From the NCBI RefSeq assembly GCF_001718795.1, contig NZ_CP013438.1:1550001-1614000 (forward strand): a stretch of 64,000 bases of DNA. The letters are read 5' to 3'. The position numbers were made by a program, and so were the translations under genes. The notes below the pieces were generated by a model. It searched no databases and had not been told where the DNA came from. It worked only from the letters and a program-made list of their open reading frames with translations. Source of the DNA: Burkholderia latens (GTDB taxonomy: Bacteria > Pseudomonadota > Gammaproteobacteria > Burkholderiales > Burkholderiaceae). This document shows positions 18,070 through 27,559 of the stretch, in pieces. Each line of letters begins with the position of its first letter. Positions within the stretch are counted from its first letter, which is position 1.

Positions 18070-19880
18070 AGCGGGGCCCGTTGTGCTTTGCTGCGTGGCC
18101 AGTTCGTGCGGGTCTGCGACGGCAGGCTCACGATCGACAGCCTGGTGAACAGGTTGATCTCCGCATACTGCGCGAAGAACCGGTGCAGCAGTTCGCCGAA
18201 CAGCATCACGTCACCCTCGCCCGCAAACGCATGCGAATCGAGCGTCACCTCGATCAGCACGCCGCGCTCGACCGAGCCGCCCGTCACCTCCTCGAGCAAC
18301 TCCTGCGAGACCCACAGGATGCCTGCGAGCCGCCGGCGGTTCAGCTCGTCGTCGGTCCAGTCGTACAGTGCGAGAGCACCGCGCAGCACTTCTGCATTCA
18401 TGAGCGACAGGAAGTTCGGTGCCAAATGCGACAGCACGCGCCACTGAAACCGGTCTTCCGTCGGCGGATACAGCGGCAAGGTCGGCGAGACGAGATTGCG
18501 TACGCCACTGACATTCGGCGTGCTGGCGGCCAGCTCGTCGAGACTCGCTTCACGCAGCCCCTTGCGTGGCAACAACCCGTTCGTACCCGTCACGCGCAGC
18601 GACAGGCTCTCTTCGGGCAGCGTGTCCATGGTCTCCCAGGCATGGCCGCCGAGGATTACCCACGTCTCATGCAAGCCCGACACGCCCGGTCGCACGCGCG
18701 TATGGAAATAGCGCTCCGGCGCCTCGTGCCGCAACATGCCACCGCGGTGCCGGAAGGTGGCGAACGGCACGTATTCATATCGCTCGGCCGTGTCGTGGTC
18801 GAATGTCGCAATGGCGTCGACCGAATAGGTTTCGACGTGCTCGCCCTGATGCCCTGCCGGCACCACGCGATATTCGGTTTCGTGATGGTCGATCACGATC
18901 GGTTCGGCATCCAGTTCGAACAGGTTGATCACCGGGCTGCAGAAGAGGCGCACGTTCTCGGCGCCGAAGCGCTGGTCCGACGGATACGCCTGCTCGAGCA
19001 CGATTTCCAGCTCGAACCGGGTCGAGCTTTCGGGCAGCTTCGCGATGTCGACTCCGCACAGGTCGACGAACAGGAATTTCTCGCGGAACGCGAAGTATTC
19101 GAGCAGCAGCTGGTAGCCCGAGAAGGCCGCTTCGGCCTTCGGCCATAACCGCTCTTCGGTCGAAAAGCCGGCCGGTTCGATCGTGACGCCGGCGAGCGCA
19201 ACCGCTTCGCCGTCGCGGATTTCGGGAATGCGCCAGTTGATTGCATCGACCTGCCGAGTAAGCGCGAGATGCATCGCAAACGCGGTCGGCAGATCCGCAT
19301 TCAGATGCAGACGCAGTCGCGACAGGTCCGTTTCCTTGCGGCGCGCCGACCCATCGAGTGCGAACCCGAGCCGAATCACCGAACGGCCATCATGGCGGAC
19401 AGCCGGGCCCGCGTGCGTGATCGTAAGCGGTTGCAGCGTCACGGGCTGCGTGGTCCGGTACAGACACCGGACTGTCTTCGGTGTCGAGCCTTCGGCGCCG
19501 GCGGGCGGCGGTACCGCGATCGGCGCGGAGCGGACCGGTACGCCCGCCGGCACGATTTCGGTTTTCTGGAGCTTTTCCGCGAGCGGGATCAGCTCGACCA
19601 CCGACAGCGACGGAATCATCCGCAGGTAGTGCGGCCACAAGAGGCTCACGAGCCCCTCGGTGAGTTCCGGCAGCTCGTCGTCGAGTTTCTGCCGAAGCCG
19701 GCCAGTCAGGAACGCAAAACCTTCGAACAGCCGCTCGACATACGGATCGCGATCGCCCACGCGATCGAGGTTCAGCAGGCGCGCGCGATCGGGATGCGCT
19801 TTCGCGAATTCCTTGCCGGATTCGCGCAGATAGCGCATTTCCGCTTCGTAGTAGCGCAGGATCGGATCGTCGTTTTTCAT
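18066..19880 (-). CDS. tssF: T6SS baseplate protein TssF
   Basis: The 604-residue protein has the usual TssF (ImpG/VasA) length and N-terminus: ILRYYEAEMRYLRESGKEFA, then RLFEGFAFLTGRLRQKLDDE and LTEGLVSLLWPHYLRMIPS. TssF is the main wedge protein that positions the baseplate around the Hcp/VgrG hub. It starts 12 bases after the tssA stop and overlaps tssG by 4 bases. It looks intact. Confidence 0.93.
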   Translation of the reverse strand: MKNDDPILRYYEAEMRYLRESGKEFAKAHPDRARLLNLDRVGDRDPYVERLFEGFAFLTGRLRQKLDDELPELTEGLVSLLWPHYLRMIPSLSVVELIPLAEKLQKTEIVPAGVPVRSAPIAVPPPAGAEGSTPKTVRCLYRTTQPVTLQPLTITHAGPAVRHDGRSVIRLGFALDGSARRKETDLSRLRLHLNADLPTAFAMHLALTRQVDAINWRIPEIRDGEAVALAGVTIEPAGFSTEERLWPKAEAAFSGYQLLLEYFAFREKFLFVDLCGVDIAKLPESSTRFELEIVLEQAYPSDQRFGAENVRLFCSPVINLFELDAEPIVIDHHETEYRVVPAGHQGEHVETYSVDAIATFDHDTAERYEYVPFATFRHRGGMLRHEAPERYFHTRVRPGVSGLHETWVILGGHAWETMDTLPEESLSLRVTGTNGLLPRKGLREASLDELAASTPNVSGVRNLVSPTLPLYPPTEDRFQWRVLSHLAPNFLSLMNAEVLRGALALYDWTDDELNRRRLAGILWVSQELLEEVTGGSVERGVLIEVTLDSHAFAGEGDVMLFGELLHRFFAQYAEINLFTRLSIVSLPSQTRTNWPRSKAQRAPL

Positions 19881-19892
19881 TGATCTTGGTTC

Positions 19893-21482
19893 TTATGAGA
19901 GGGTCAGCGCGCGCGCCGGATCGAGCACGGTCAATTCAGCCTGCAGTTCACCGATGCGACGGGCGAGCGCCGCCTTGTCGGCATCCTTGCGGCGGCTCTC
20001 GGCCTTCAGTGCCCGGACCAGCTGCTGCTTGACCTCGAAGACGAGCGCCGGCTCCCAGCGCATCAGCGGCAGTGACCGGGACGATGCGTCGAGTTCGGCC
20101 AGCAGTGCGAGGGCCGTGTCCGGCCGGCCGGCATGGTCGGCCAAGCGCGCCATCACCAGCCGTTGCAGGTAGCGATGGCGATCGGTCCGCATGCCCGACA
20201 ACGCCTCAAGCCATCCGAATGCGGCTTCCACGCCTTGGCGCCCGGCCACTTCACGCGCCTGCGCTTCGATTTCCGGCCAATCGCCGCCGGCATCGCCAAC
20301 ACTCTCGGCCGAGACCGGCAGCGGTGCGACAGACTCGCCTGCCTCCAGATCGCGCACGACTGCGTGCCGCGCGATCCAATCGAGCGTTGCGTCATCCGCG
20401 AACGGCGTACCGTCGTTGTATGCCAGCCGTTCGATGCCAGGCAACCGTTCGAGGAACAGCGCGAAGTCCGCACGTAGCAGTTCGCGCCAGGTGTTATAGG
20501 GCGCGCCGACGTGATCGAGGGCGACGTGCTGGAAGTACTGCAGGTCGAACCACAGATGGTTGACGCCCTCCATGAACGCGCCTTCGACGCGCTCGAGCAG
20601 TTCGTGCCATTGCTTCTGCAACACGAGCCGTTTCATCTGCTGGCGCAGTTCGCCTCGGGGCGGCGCGAGGCGCGTGCGGAAAGCAGCGTCTGCCGGCGGC
20701 ACTTCGTGCAGCGTATCCCAGCGGACGCTGCGCACAAGCCGCACCGACGGCAGATAGCCGTTTTCCTCCTGGTCACGCAGCCACACCGCCATCGTGCGCG
20801 CCTGATCCAGCAGCTCCCGCGTCGACGTGATCGTGCTGGACGCAGCAGTCGCCGCTGAAGGCGACGAAGACATTGCCGCGCTCTGCGCTGCACTCAGAGC
20901 TGGTTCATCGTTTCGCTCGAAGCGCGAGACGAGCGGTTGCAGGTTCGGGCGCGCAGCATCGGGCCACGTCCCCGTGCGTGCGACGAGTACGTCGAGCGCG
21001 GCAAGTGCGCGTTCGAGATCCGTCGGCGCGAACGCGCCGCGGCTGTCCAGCAGCTCGATCATGCGGGTGGTCGCCAGCATCTCGAGTGCGCCCTTCCTCG
21101 CCTCGGCACGTGCGGGCAACACGGTCTCGCCGTAGCGGTCGACGAGCGCCGCGGCGAGTTCGAGCCCGTCGGCGAAGCCGGAAGGTCCGTCCTGCCGCAG
21201 CCGGGCGAACGCGTAGTATCCGGCCAGACGCAGATCCTTGCCGGTCTCCTTGAGCAACTGCTCACAGGAACGAACAATGAGGCCGTCGTCGATGCCGGAG
21301 AGCTTTTGCGTCTCCTCCCGAAGCTCGAAGAACGCGTCCTCGTAGCCCGGGTCGCGCCCCACGCCGGTATCGCCCGCAAGCGGCAGCAACCACGTGTTCC
21401 ACGCGTCGAGTCGCGAGCGTGCGAGCTGCTCGGCGTCGTCACGGGCCGGAAAGAGGCTTTTGAACAGTCCGCCCAGCATCAT
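19893..21482 (-). CDS. tssA: T6SS protein TssA (VasJ type)
   Basis: The protein has about 529 residues with an ImpA-type N-terminal domain (residues ~60-170, including GKDLRLAGYYAFARLRQDG and LELAAALVDRYGETVLPA), a low-complexity Ser/Ala linker near 205-220 and a VasJ-like C-terminal domain (HLWFDLQYFQHVALDHVGAP and later LPLMRWEPALVFEVKQQLV). TssA primes and caps sheath assembly. Two adjacent ATGs exist: the first overlaps the tssM stop (ATGA), while the second lies 7 bases after GGAGG and may be the one used. Confidence 0.9.
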   Translation of the reverse strand: MMLGGLFKSLFPARDDAEQLARSRLDAWNTWLLPLAGDTGVGRDPGYEDAFFELREETQKLSGIDDGLIVRSCEQLLKETGKDLRLAGYYAFARLRQDGPSGFADGLELAAALVDRYGETVLPARAEARKGALEMLATTRMIELLDSRGAFAPTDLERALAALDVLVARTGTWPDAARPNLQPLVSRFERNDEPALSAAQSAAMSSSPSAATAASSTITSTRELLDQARTMAVWLRDQEENGYLPSVRLVRSVRWDTLHEVPPADAAFRTRLAPPRGELRQQMKRLVLQKQWHELLERVEGAFMEGVNHLWFDLQYFQHVALDHVGAPYNTWRELLRADFALFLERLPGIERLAYNDGTPFADDATLDWIARHAVVRDLEAGESVAPLPVSAESVGDAGGDWPEIEAQAREVAGRQGVEAAFGWLEALSGMRTDRHRYLQRLVMARLADHAGRPDTALALLAELDASSRSLPLMRWEPALVFEVKQQLVRALKAESRRKDADKAALARRIGELQAELTVLDPARALTLS

Positions 21483-24400
21483 TCGACCTCCGGCAACGTA
21501 CCGCGCGGCAATGACATCGCGGCCTGTTTTGCTGCCGCGATTGCGGAAGCCGGCAACGGCGGCGGCTGGGAAGGCAGATTCGTGGCCGACAACTTCGGCC
21601 GCGCCTTCGCCGCACCTGTGACGAAGATCCGGGCAGGCAGCTTGAAGTGGCGCAGCTGGAGCACGTCCAGCGGCCCAGCACCCGCCTCGCTGCGCAATTG
21701 CACGCGCAGCGGCAGCCCCACACTCGTATCCGGCGTCCAGGTCACCAGATACCGCGCGCTGTCCTGCTGCGAAACCTTCGCGCGTTCCAGCAGGCGGATC
21801 AGGCCAAACCGGCCCTGCGAATCGAGCGCCGTGCGCAGTCCGCCCTGCTCGGTCTGCCATTCGATGTGCGACAGGTTCTCCAGCGACTGCCCGGGCCACT
21901 CGAACGGTGTCCACTCCTGCTTCTGGTTGAAATAATGCAACTCGCGCCCCGATAGTACGAACTTCATGTCCGTGACGCCCGGGGTCGGCACCGCCTGCAA
22001 CTCGTATCGCACGTGCGCGTCCCCGGACGGGAACAGCACGGTCGAGACACGAGTCAGCTGGTTCAGGCTGGCGAGGAAACCCGGATCGATCGTCAGCGCG
22101 CCTTGGTCGCCGCCCTGCGCGGCCACCCACCGGTCACCCTGCCGCTCGACGACGCCGGCGAGCTGCGTGGTGACGAACTGCGCGATCACGCCGTTATCCG
22201 GCCGCATGAAGCGAGCCATCTCGGGCAGCGACGCGTCATTGTCGGAGTCGGCAAACGGATAGCGGCCGCCGAACGTCCTGCTCCAGTCCGCCAGGATCGT
22301 GGTGCGCCACATCTCGTTCAGGCTCGATGCCGCCGGCTGCACGACAACCTGCCAGGTCTGGTCGAACGGTGCGCGGAACAGATCGCCAAACCCGGACCAG
22401 TGCTCGCCCAGGCTCGCGGCCAGACGGCTGGCGTAGTCGCGGCTCTCGGCCATGTCGGACGTCTTGCCTTGCAGGACCGATTGCGCTGCCTGACGCGCCA
22501 TCGCGTCCGGATCTGCACCGGAAACGATCTGCGAGGCCTTCAGGCGCATGGCGGTGACCCGTTCCAGGTATCGCGCAAGGCTCAGATCACCGGTTGCGGC
22601 GAGCTGCGCGGCGGCCTTGCTGTTTGCTGGCGCGCCGGAGACCAGATCGCTGCCCGTCAGGCGCAGGATCGGCCCGAAAGCCGTGGCAAGCGGCGCAAGC
22701 TGCGGCTGAGCCTGCTTCGACGGATCCTTCTCGCTGCCGCCGACAAGTTGCTGCGCCTTGTTGATCAGGTTGTCGGCCAGCGACTGCGTATGCGCGCCCG
22801 TGCCGGCCTGATAGACGACTGCGTTCATCAGCGCGACGAGCGGCGAACGTTGCGGGTCGCCCAGCAGCGTGAGCTGGTCGGCGGTGGCGGACAGCGTCGG
22901 CGCCGGTTGCCAGCGCAGGCTGTTGAGGAACAGCGCCCAAGCCCGACCGTAATCGTCGAAGTAGCGCTGGCGCAGCTGAGCCTTCAGCGTTGAGGATGCC
23001 GCCTGCGTCGCCTTGACGTCGGAGAGCACCCAGTCGCCGGCGACATTTTGCTGCTCGCCCGCTTCGTCGATCGCTTTCGAGATCCGCTCGTCCCATGCGG
23101 CGCGCGTGAATACGCCCGGCACGGTCGCCGTCGTATTGAAGAGGCCCCGGCTGGTCGTGTCGCCCAGCAGCGTCGCGAGCGAGACAGGCGGATACTTCGC
23201 CTTCGCGTCATCGACGATCTGTTGATAGACCGTATCGGTCGAGTTCTGGATGCCGCGTACGCCGATTACCGTCTGGCGCGTCGAAGCCACGAGCCCGGGA
23301 TCCGGCGTCATCGCCGGCAACCTTCCGCGGCTCAGATGGCCCGCGAAGAATGCGATCGTGTGCTGGCGCAGGTCTTCCCAGGCGCCCGACGTTAGCGGCG
23401 AGTTCGCAGGGCGCGTGGGCGCCGCCGTCGCGACAAGTTGCGGCGTCAGGAATGCGGCGAGCGCACGTTCGGGCCGCGCGAGCATCAGGTAAGCCTTCAG
23501 CGTGTCGTAGGCCGCCTGCACCTGCGCATGGCCGCCGCTGGCGATCTCGGCATCAGACAGGGAGGCAAGGTGGTGCAGGCGCTCCTCGAGCTTCTGGCGG
23601 ATCGGCGCAACGAGGATATGGCTTGCCGCATTCGCGTAGCCCGGCCACAGCGCATCGAGCAGCGCGCCGTCGCGCTGATGAACTTCGAGCGTATCGATCT
23701 GCCGGTCGAGGCCATTGAGGGTTTGCAACGCCTGCGTGCGATCCTGCGCAGCGGACAGCTGCGCGATCGTATCAGTCGCGTTCCTGATCGCTGAACGGTT
23801 GGCGAATCCCGACAGCATCGTTCCGGCGATCCAGCAGCCAATCAGGGCGGTGGTGATCCATGCGGCTGTCGTCGACAGCGAGAAGCCGACGCGGCGGCCG
23901 TGGATTCTGCGGCTATGTTCGGCGACGGTTTGCCAGATTGTGCGATGTTGAGGTCCAACCGCCGGCTCGTCGTCGTTCGCGTCGGTGGGCGACGGCGGCG
24001 CCAGTTCCCGTTCCCTGAACAGCGGTGCGAAAAGCAACCCGTGTACCGCGTGCCGCCAGACACGCGACTGAGCCGTTTGCAGCACCAGACCCAACAGTCC
24101 GCTACGAAGGTTCGAAATATGCTGCGACAGCTCGGCGGGGTAGCGATCGTCTGCATCCTTCGTCAGCCGCACGACACCGGTATCCGCCAGGTTGTAGGTC
24201 AGCTCTTGCAGAGATGTGTCGATCTCAATTGCGCTGACGCGCGCATTCGACCACGTGAAACCGATCGCCTCGTCGCGGCTCGACGTTTCGCTGCCGAAAT
24301 CGGTGACGTTAAGCAGATACGCGGGTGCGGCCCAGCGCAGTGCACGGGCATGGCGCGCGAGCCGCTGAGAGAGGTTATCGGCGTCGAACGGAGTATTGGC

Positions 24401-25015
24401 CGAGCTGCGGTTACGCGTCACGACAACGATCGCATCGATAGGGCGCCGACGGCGCAATCGGCGGATCTGGTCGAGCCAGTCGGTTTCGAGCGTGTTGCTC
24501 GTTTGTTGCGCGTAGAGCAGGACGGTGTCACCGGTGATCGCGTAGCCGGTGTCGGCAAGGCCCGGCGCCAGGCGTTTCACCAGCGGCAGGTCACCGGCGA
24601 TCAGCACCCAGCGATCCCGGTAGCGCCAGCGCCAGCCGTGGCGGTCATGCAAGGCATTGCCAAGCGCAGCAACCCGGTCGGCTTGTCCCGGCGGTTGGCC
24701 CTGATCGTCGCGATCAACGGATGCTGCGCGTCTGCCGGCGTCGTAACGGGCAAACCAGCGGGCAGCTCGCAGTGATGCGATCCACAACAGCACCACCTCG
24801 AAGTACTTGACGAGCAAGATCACCACCAGCAGGGTGGAAAGAAGCGAAAGCTCGATGATGATTCGGGTATCGCGAGACCATCCCTGACGAGGCCCCTCCA
24901 TCCATACTGCAATACCGAGCACAAAGAAGACGATAACCGCCGCAGCGCCGATAAAGAGGCCGGCCGGTCGAGTCTTGTGTTCATTCTTGTTTTCGTTCAT
25001 GTCTGCGTTCTGCAT
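21479..25015 (-). CDS. tssM: T6SS inner-membrane protein TssM (IcmF family)
   Basis: The 1178-residue protein has two N-terminal membrane helices (about 20-38 and 52-72), a cytoplasmic NTPase-like domain, a third helix near 385-405 and a long periplasmic part ending with the usual TssM C-terminus (GRELHYFNQKQEWTPFEWPG, GRFGLIRLLERA). It should span the envelope and contact TssJ and TssL. The place of the Walker A loop reads WVLIAGDLPLVKRLAPG, without the GxxxxGK(S/T) found in many TssM proteins, so nucleotide binding is doubtful. It overlaps the upstream membrane-protein gene by 19 bases and tssA by 4 bases. Confidence 0.92.
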   Translation of the reverse strand: MQNADMNENKNEHKTRPAGLFIGAAAVIVFFVLGIAVWMEGPRQGWSRDTRIIIELSLLSTLLVVILLVKYFEVVLLWIASLRAARWFARYDAGRRAASVDRDDQGQPPGQADRVAALGNALHDRHGWRWRYRDRWVLIAGDLPLVKRLAPGLADTGYAITGDTVLLYAQQTSNTLETDWLDQIRRLRRRRPIDAIVVVTRNRSSANTPFDADNLSQRLARHARALRWAAPAYLLNVTDFGSETSSRDEAIGFTWSNARVSAIEIDTSLQELTYNLADTGVVRLTKDADDRYPAELSQHISNLRSGLLGLVLQTAQSRVWRHAVHGLLFAPLFRERELAPPSPTDANDDEPAVGPQHRTIWQTVAEHSRRIHGRRVGFSLSTTAAWITTALIGCWIAGTMLSGFANRSAIRNATDTIAQLSAAQDRTQALQTLNGLDRQIDTLEVHQRDGALLDALWPGYANAASHILVAPIRQKLEERLHHLASLSDAEIASGGHAQVQAAYDTLKAYLMLARPERALAAFLTPQLVATAAPTRPANSPLTSGAWEDLRQHTIAFFAGHLSRGRLPAMTPDPGLVASTRQTVIGVRGIQNSTDTVYQQIVDDAKAKYPPVSLATLLGDTTSRGLFNTTATVPGVFTRAAWDERISKAIDEAGEQQNVAGDWVLSDVKATQAASSTLKAQLRQRYFDDYGRAWALFLNSLRWQPAPTLSATADQLTLLGDPQRSPLVALMNAVVYQAGTGAHTQSLADNLINKAQQLVGGSEKDPSKQAQPQLAPLATAFGPILRLTGSDLVSGAPANSKAAAQLAATGDLSLARYLERVTAMRLKASQIVSGADPDAMARQAAQSVLQGKTSDMAESRDYASRLAASLGEHWSGFGDLFRAPFDQTWQVVVQPAASSLNEMWRTTILADWSRTFGGRYPFADSDNDASLPEMARFMRPDNGVIAQFVTTQLAGVVERQGDRWVAAQGGDQGALTIDPGFLASLNQLTRVSTVLFPSGDAHVRYELQAVPTPGVTDMKFVLSGRELHYFNQKQEWTPFEWPGQSLENLSHIEWQTEQGGLRTALDSQGRFGLIRLLERAKVSQQDSARYLVTWTPDTSVGLPLRVQLRSEAGAGPLDVLQLRHFKLPARIFVTGAAKARPKLSATNLPSQPPPLPASAIAAAKQAAMSLPRGTLPEVE

Positions 25016-26235
25016 ATGAGGGCGATCAGTTCTTCACCTTCACCACCAAGCACCAATTGCGGATCGCCTGTTGCCCGCGCGCTTTCGGCGGCAAGGGCCA
25101 CGGCCAACCACGGTCCTGCGCCCGAACAGTCGCCCACCGAGGTCTCGAGCGCGATCCATCGTGTCTCATCCGGGAAGGAAGCGGCTTGCCGAACCGCACT
25201 CATCGTGTCACTGGTCAGGCCATGCGCCCACACCGCGCGAATCCGGTCGCGCGAGGATTGCCCCCAACGGACCGCAAGCTCAAGCGTCGAGGTGGCTATA
25301 TCAAGCGCGCCTTTGGCAGGCCGATGCAGCCTTAGCCTGACGGGCTTGTCGGGTGACGCGGGGCGCGGGTGCCCAACAAGCAAAGCGACGCCCGCCTCTG
25401 CGACACCATCGGACAGTACTGCACTGATTGCATCGCGAAGCTCAATAGCCACCAACAGGCGCGCCGTTTGAACGTCTCGGATGTCAAGCCACGCGTCCGT
25501 GCGGAAGAGCGGAATCGTGTGATTACCCGGCACGATGTGTACCTTCAACGCCGGGGCCCGTTCAGCGAACACTTCCCGTAGCCGTGCCTTGACAGCGTGC
25601 GATTTCAGTCTGGACCAATGATGCAGCTCGACGTGGAGGTTCGTTCGCGGTGGCAGTGCGTTGAGCTGCGGCAGGAGACGGTCGATCAGGCGTTCCAGCA
25701 GCCATGTACACACGGCGTCATGGCGGGCATGTTCGGCGAGTTCGTTACCCGGCTGAAAACGCATTTCGGGGATGTCCAGCCAACGTGCATTGACTTCGGT
25801 ATCCGCGACTGCGCCGCTTGGCCTGACTTTCGCCAGTTCGGCGCCCGTCAGTATTCCTTCGAGTGAGTTTTCCGGATCGTTCGCGGCGAAGCACCAGGCA
25901 TGGCCCAGTATCGCCAGCGGTCTGCCCGCGACGTCGTGACACCTTTGCTCGGCCTCATCACTGACGCGGTTAGTCGCGATTGCCTGATTGCGACGGACAT
26001 AACCATACCCGAGCCAGGAGCACAGCAGGAATGCCCATACCATGAGCGGTCCGCCCGCGACATAGAACACGAACCTCAATGTGTTCGTGGGCTCGCCCGC
26101 GGGCCAGAGCATGATCGTCGGCGTTGCTCCCGCGCCCAACACGAGCACCAGCAGGATCGTCCAGACGATCATCGACGGCTGTGGCGCGGGCGGCACCTCG
26201 ACGCGAGGTGGCACGCGATTGAAATCGACGGGCAT
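24997..26235 (-). CDS. Unassigned T6SS-cluster membrane protein
   Basis: The 412-residue protein is not assigned to a named T6SS subunit. It has two N-terminal hydrophobic helices (about 22-45 and 52-72) and then a soluble region with PLAILGHAWCFAANDPENSL, VHIVPGNHTIPLFRTDAWLD and a C-terminal half including GVALLVGHPRPASPDKPVRL. It lies between PAAR-1 and tssM and overlaps tssM by 19 bases, so it is surely part of the operon. Such a gene may be an accessory component of the membrane complex or an effector-loading adaptor; both are guesses. Confidence 0.8.
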   Translation of the reverse strand: MPVDFNRVPPRVEVPPAPQPSMIVWTILLVLVLGAGATPTIMLWPAGEPTNTLRFVFYVAGGPLMVWAFLLCSWLGYGYVRRNQAIATNRVSDEAEQRCHDVAGRPLAILGHAWCFAANDPENSLEGILTGAELAKVRPSGAVADTEVNARWLDIPEMRFQPGNELAEHARHDAVCTWLLERLIDRLLPQLNALPPRTNLHVELHHWSRLKSHAVKARLREVFAERAPALKVHIVPGNHTIPLFRTDAWLDIRDVQTARLLVAIELRDAISAVLSDGVAEAGVALLVGHPRPASPDKPVRLRLHRPAKGALDIATSTLELAVRWGQSSRDRIRAVWAHGLTSDTMSAVRQAASFPDETRWIALETSVGDCSGAGPWLAVALAAESARATGDPQLVLGGEGEELIALICRTQT

Positions 26236-26238
26236 CGT

Positions 26239-26496
26239 CTACCGAACCTGCGCCCCACCGAAGGACGCAATGAGGACCGCCCCACACCGCGTGTGATCGC
26301 CGTCGCGCGACAACGGTGTGGTGCCATCCTTCATCCTGCCGCTGCCTTCGATGATTTCGTTGTCACCGTGGATCGGGCACGAAACCCTGTCGCCAATTCG
26401 GGCCGCCCGGCGGCCCTTCACTTTGATGCGATCCGAGCCGGTCAGGATCTTGCCGCCGTGGCTCGTTGCATCGCCTTCGTATGCGAGTTTGTTCAT
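26239..26496 (-). CDS. PAAR-domain spike protein (PAAR-1)
   Basis: The 85-residue PAAR protein reads EGDATSHGGKILTGSDRIKV, then GRRAARIGDRVSCPIHGDN and a final DGDHTRCGAVL. The spaced GDxxxHGG, GDxVxCPxHG and HxTxCGAxL elements are the PAAR repeats and hold the His/Cys residues that bind zinc at the spike tip. PAAR proteins sharpen the VgrG tip and can carry effectors. It is nearly identical to PAAR-2 at 31206-31460 except at the last residues. It lies just downstream of immunity A. Confidence 0.92.
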   Translation of the reverse strand: MNKLAYEGDATSHGGKILTGSDRIKVKGRRAARIGDRVSCPIHGDNEIIEGSGRMKDGTTPLSRDGDHTRCGAVLIASFGGAQVR

Positions 26497-26530
26497 TAGG
26501 CGCTTTCCCGCGTGAGGGTCAGAAATGTCA

Positions 26531-27559
26531 TCACCTTCCGTAAACTAGGAATGGTCCTTTTGGTGGAATCCCAATCCAAATCCCTTGGATTCCATTTTTT
26601 ATTTGATGCAACATGAAGGCTCCGCTAGACACGCGGTCGACTCCCATTTCCAAGAGGTAGTACATCTCGCCCTTTATATTTCCTTTTAAGGAAATTTTAT
26701 GATTTTTTTCGACATAATGGTAATTTCCGTTTAGACATTTTCCAGTCGCCCCAATGGAATAGTTAATGTCAAGGCTGCTGCCGATCTTGGCGGTACCACC
26801 AGCGGCCTCGGATTCATTTGATCCCATTGCATAGCACGAGAAATCCCCCTTAAACAACACCGCGTCATTTTTCAGATTTGCCACCAAAAAGAATTCATCG
26901 CCATTATTCAACGGAATAAGTTCATATCCAGTAGTCGAGAAGAGCAGTTTATTCTGTCGATCAAGTACGATAATTTTCTGCCTGCTTGTCTCCGACACCC
27001 CTTCGGAGGCACACCTAGCAATTCTGTACGAGCCGACCTCAATACCTACTGCACTTTCGCAGGATCTGTAGGGCAAGCTCTTAAGCCAATTGTGATCTGC
27101 GGCATAAAGATTTAGATTGACAGCATTAATCGAGGCTGAGATGTCCAATTGATGCAAATCTTGTCTTTGACAAACTGCGCCAACCGATCGCGCTTCCTCT
27201 GCGGAGTCGTAAACATTTTTGTACAAACATTCAACATACAAATTTCTGCCTACCACATCTATCGGCACGAGAACTTCGTATTTGTTTCGCGACCCATTCG
27301 ACTCTATTTTTAGCGCAATTCCAACTCCGACAAGATGTACCAAACTGGATGATAGCGATGCGTCATTTACGATAAGGTTGTCGTACGCACCAAGCGGCTC
27401 GCCATCCCTGTAGAACGAAACGGAATTGACATGTTTATTCGAAGTTATCTGGGCCTCATATGCGTGACCATCCTGCGCAGAAACGAACTTCAAAAGTTCA
27501 GCACAAGCATCCATCGGTAAAGCAACAACGACAAACAGATATACCATAAATTTCAGCAT
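26531..27559 (-). CDS. Putative periplasmic immunity protein A
   Basis: The 342-residue protein has a signal peptide (MLKFMVYLFVVVALPMDACA) and a beta-rich body with several Cys, so it is probably exported to the periplasm. No family was recognised. It overlaps the 3' end of the effector A gene by 7 bases, is clearly AT-richer than the core T6SS genes, and faces a predicted peptidoglycan-hydrolase tip. Position, export and overlap make it the likely immunity protein (inference), unlike immunity B or C in sequence. A more general inhibitor role or an unrelated cargo gene cannot be excluded. Confidence 0.7.
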   Translation of the reverse strand: MLKFMVYLFVVVALPMDACAELLKFVSAQDGHAYEAQITSNKHVNSVSFYRDGEPLGAYDNLIVNDASLSSSLVHLVGVGIALKIESNGSRNKYEVLVPIDVVGRNLYVECLYKNVYDSAEEARSVGAVCQRQDLHQLDISASINAVNLNLYAADHNWLKSLPYRSCESAVGIEVGSYRIARCASEGVSETSRQKIIVLDRQNKLLFSTTGYELIPLNNGDEFFLVANLKNDAVLFKGDFSCYAMGSNESEAAGGTAKIGSSLDINYSIGATGKCLNGNYHYVEKNHKISLKGNIKGEMYYLLEMGVDRVSSGAFMLHQIKNGIQGIWIGIPPKGPFLVYGR

